From the NCBI GenBank assembly GCA_903901375.1, contig CAIUQV010000063.1:1-9438 (forward strand): a DNA stretch of 9,438 nt. Reading direction: 5' to 3'. A program made the translations under genes and the position numbers. This document shows positions 8,301-9,438 of this stretch, in pieces; positions within the stretch are counted from its first letter, which is position 1, and each line of letters opens with the position of its first letter. The notes under the pieces are model-generated. The model did not search any database. It was given only the letters and a program-made list of their open reading frames with translations, and was not told the origin of the DNA. The stretch comes from an uncultured Ignavibacteriota bacterium (GTDB lineage: Bacteria > Bacteroidota > Ignavibacteria > Tepidaquicellales > Tepidaquicellaceae).

Positions 8301-9315
8301 TTCGAAAAAACAGGTGATTCTTGCAAAACTGTTTAATACTTATTTAAAATCTAATTTAAGTTTTGGTGAACTGAATACTTTTCTGGTTGGTGCAGCAAAT
8401 CAATACACGACAGACACTGCTTTTTACAGATATGCAACATTTCTTTCTATCGGCTCTAATGTTGAACAAACTTTATACCCACAAGCAATTAATGAGTTTC
8501 AGAGTATTATAGATAATTCACAGTTGCCAAATGAAATTTACTATGCAAATATTGAAAAACTAAGGACTATCAGCCTTATGCTTGATACGTTATTAAATAC
8601 AGGCGGAGGGGATAATCCTTTAAGTTATTCAAACGGACAAATCAGTAATATTATCAATAATATGCTGACAACAAATTATGTAAAGAGCAATACTTCAAGT
8701 ATTATCAAAAAGAGCACAATAAATGACGCTACCAGAACAAAAGATAACGGAATAAAGAAGACGACAAAAAACGATAAGGGAGAATCAATTAACGGAAATA
8801 ATGTTTCAAAAAATGATTCGTATAAATTAAAGCAAAAGAATATAGACAACATCAGAGGACTTTTGATTCCACAGAATATTAACACAGAACTATTAAGCAA
8901 CAAAGAACTAATAAACTTATTTGAGAAAGTGATAGAGATAAAGCTGTTTGAACAATCTTTGATGAATTATACATCGGCAAACAGACCATTGAACAAAATA
9001 AAGCCTAAATATCTTATAAGAAAAGGTAATACATTTAACGATAATCTTCCAACATCGTATAAATTGTCACAGAATTATCCAAATCCGTTTAATCCTGCGA
9101 CAAAGATAAACTTTGCTTTGCCGAAACAGGGTTTTGTAACTTTGAAAATATATGATATTACGGGAAGGGAAATAAAGACACTTGTGAATGAGGTGAAGCA
9201 GGCAGGTTATTATACGGTTGATTTTAATGGCTCGTCGCTTGCTTCGGGTGTTTATTTCTATATGATTAAGTCAGGTGATTTTGTGATGACGAAGAGGATG
9301 GTGATGGTAAAATAA
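5347..9315 (+). CDS. Main part of an M6-like metalloprotease with beta-helix, helical repeats and T9SS sorting domain
   Basis: Numbered from ATG 4921, this is residues 143-1464 of the interrupted gene. The zinc site is HEFAH (H295, E296, H299), with G303, H306 and a Met-turn-like CIMNSY (M315). GGLLIWH (408-414) and EFESADG (436-442) match typical late segments of M6 (immune inhibitor A-like) peptidase domains. Then come a parallel beta-helix-like region rich in N, S and I (about 520-1075), including a duplicated CQTxANPTNIIF and ending with NYWGG (1047-1051), a helical TPR-like part (about 1085-1230), a K/N/T-rich linker (about 1235-1370), and a T9SS type A tail with NYPNPFNP from 1385 and YDITGRE. 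It would be a large exported, surface-bound or released protease. As an ORF alone it lacks a signal peptide, because an in-frame TGA cuts it from its N-terminus. No other lesion is seen. Substrate unknown. Confidence 0.75.
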   Translation: MKQYWKEASNNHFDMQPYITHPNETNYRLKTGIVNNYDIVDNRYIIKNLMLSKNKYGSNNENSYFRGYDDTTNLIDKGQEIVDEADVLVAQNYPSFNIADFRAKGGIIIYVFSGSSLAFKGIGYTDKVLVRGMYRQVTNMSDAKMDGFAITAHEFAHLEFGWSHVTAARYCIMNSYDRHHKDCPQLPNPIFRMREGWLTPIEIRGSQTVTDLQPIETTNQCGVITVYGKPSAKPDWMSGESYFVENRKLIGFDRKITANKPYGFNGGLLIWHYTPYNFFAEPTGCGGGFDKSIEFESADGVPFICGSYGEANHFFANFAEGYHKLDSNRTYSSFNLKTGIIIDSIEQNNYYDINSSIRFKLRYTIAEPPIYNYVMYSDGTSNQTYNLSGNVYVHETNPENKYIFNEGCSIDSPIGLIVPSIKLLGTEFNHITIKGAGYNNYRTKVAFSIPALSNPFLSDSIILRYCDLNNLTLSNYISPGDYNRNISIEHFNIIDTAAQLSLIGNQSYSPHLSKFKSNNISKILITSKWYFDLENDFFIPESSKIENDIVCQTNANPTNIIFSPTTQSKILCNGKMNIKSDFFCNRDLTIGNNGELKISYCQTKANPTNIIFAENTGIKCYGKFTAIADSNLNTNKYITFDKSDNGFWNGIICYNNSNSISINGVKIKNALTGIDASYTNPGNLNIINSTFESNKFADIKLDNMNQSDEPGNISDNAFSGTSTQLFNVGMNNVSAMNINNNSFSDVYSKGISLFYCSNPVVTNNNINATTSSMSAPYAGIHCYQSFGFFGCNSPTNFFNGVLLDNSSPYFLNNEIWNNGYGMYLTNNSNPILSPSYSQTQSLYNAGYNKIYNNLYEEIYCNNEESSQISLPYLFKGFNTIYDDVNYGTLININYALNPALDAQSNYWGGTPDNGMFSPEGSVNYSDYLNDPETTNECVPVLANENNDNLSQSALLFGSANINDYSGNYVQASNKYKQYIGTTNNASKKQVILAKLFNTYLKSNLSFGELNTFLVGAANQYTTDTAFYRYATFLSIGSNVEQTLYPQAINEFQSIIDNSQLPNEIYYANIEKLRTISLMLDTLLNTGGGDNPLSYSNGQISNIINNMLTTNYVKSNTSSIIKKSTINDATRTKDNGIKKTTKNDKGESINGNNVSKNDSYKLKQKNIDNIRGLLIPQNINTELLSNKELINLFEKVIEIKLFEQSLMNYTSANRPLNKIKPKYLIRKGNTFNDNLPTSYKLSQNYPNPFNPATKINFALPKQGFVTLKIYDITGREIKTLVNEVKQAGYYTVDFNGSSLASGVYFYMIKSGDFVMTKRMVMVK
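6997..7182 (+). repeat. Internal coding duplication in the beta-helix (CQTxANPTNIIF)
   Basis: Bases 6997-7032 and 7147-7182 encode CQTNANPTNIIF and CQTKANPTNIIF, identical at 11 of 12 residues and exactly 50 codons apart. The DNA is also close (about 30 of 36 bases by eye). This fits duplication of a two-rung or larger beta-helix unit and supports the solenoid interpretation of the region. Confidence 0.6.
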
Positions 9316-9328
9316 CGACATATGTCGT
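9315..9328. promoter_or_regulatory. Perfect 14-bp palindrome after the protease stop
   Basis: ACGACATATGTCGT is a perfect palindrome beginning on the last base of the TAA stop of the protease gene. Its size and full symmetry fit a dimeric regulator's operator, and it lies 47 bases upstream of the next ATG. It lacks a loop and a T-run, so it is not a standard terminator. The function is inferred only from symmetry and location. Confidence 0.35.
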
Positions 9329-9338
9329 CCGAGAAATA

Positions 9339-9358
9339 CTTATTTTTACAAAAATAAG
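9339..9358. promoter_or_regulatory. 9-bp-stem inverted repeat just upstream of the next gene's ribosome site
   Basis: CTTATTTTT (9339-9347) and AAAAATAAG (9350-9358) are exact complements separated by two bases. The element ends five bases before the AGGAAGG Shine-Dalgarno (9363-9369). As DNA it could be an operator; the two-base loop is too tight for a full RNA hairpin unless the top pairs open. No T-run follows, so termination is unlikely. Confidence 0.35.
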
Positions 9359-9375
9359 AGAAAGGAAGGGCGACA

Positions 9376-9438
9376 ATGAAGAAAATAGAATTACTAAAAC
9401 GGTTCAAAAGGTATGAAACCAAAACTACAGAGGGAGAG
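9376..9438 (+). CDS. 5' end of an unidentified gene, cut by the window edge
   Basis: An ATG at 9376 opens a frame of 21 codons to the window end, reading MKKIELLKRFKRYETKTTEG and onward, strongly basic. It has the best ribosome site in the window: AGGAAGG at 9363-9369, six bases before the ATG. Two symmetric DNA elements lie directly upstream, suggesting its own regulated promoter and not read-through from the protease. The family is not recognisable from so few residues; a basic, K/R-rich start is compatible with a DNA-binding protein but does not show it. Confidence 0.5.
   Translation, partial: MKKIELLKRFKRYETKTTEGE

Noticed and set aside
4921..9315. A genetic code in which TGA is read as an amino acid
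   Set aside because: The MmeI-like gene ends with TGA at the natural end of its family, the other long frames contain no in-frame TGA, and TGG is used for Trp throughout.
1..9438. CRISPR array, tRNA, rRNA or complete insertion sequence
   Set aside because: No regularly spaced direct repeats, no cloverleaf or rRNA-like sequence, and no transposase frame with terminal repeats was seen on either strand.

Overview
The window is AT-rich bacterial DNA, most likely from the Ignavibacteria/Chlorobi side of the FCB (Bacteroidota-Chlorobiota) group. The main evidence is two secreted proteins that each end in a type IX secretion (T9SS) sorting domain of the 'NYPNPFNP' kind with a 'VYDxxGRE' segment. 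This C-terminus is abundant in Ignavibacteria and relatives. The internal genes also lack clear Shine-Dalgarno sequences, as is common in that group. The taxonomic call is an inference from protein style, not from a marker gene.

Layout. Positions 1-24 (minus) are the first eight codons of a gene that runs off the left edge. Positions 25-298 are non-coding and hold two small GC-richer inverted-repeat elements plus a 15-bp direct repeat. Positions 299-3088 (minus) encode a 929-residue MmeI-like single-chain restriction-modification enzyme (type IIG/IIL), with a D-X9-EXK nuclease site, N6-adenine methyltransferase motifs and a target recognition domain. Positions 3089-3283 are a divergent promoter region. 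The gene at 3284-4822 (longest frame from 3266) encodes a secreted protein with about seven beta-propeller-like repeats and a T9SS tail. Positions 4921-9315 are one long frame for a very large secreted M6-like metalloprotease (protease, beta-helix, helical repeats, linker, T9SS tail), broken by a single in-frame TGA at 5284-5286. Positions 9376-9438 hold the first 21 codons of another gene, preceded by a perfect 14-bp palindrome, a 9-bp-stem inverted repeat and a good Shine-Dalgarno.

How the parts relate. The restriction enzyme is a stand-alone defence gene transcribed away from the secreted-protein pair. The propeller protein and the protease are co-directional, 98 bp apart, and carry the same secretion tail, so both are expected to be exported by T9SS to the surface or medium. 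No functional link between the defence gene and the secreted pair is visible.

The points most worth a second look are the lone TGA in an otherwise intact 1464-codon frame, the one-residue-shifted zinc motif of the protease, and the base-composition mosaic of the MmeI-like gene, whose specificity half is much AT-richer than its two ends. I did not find a clearly new multi-gene system.
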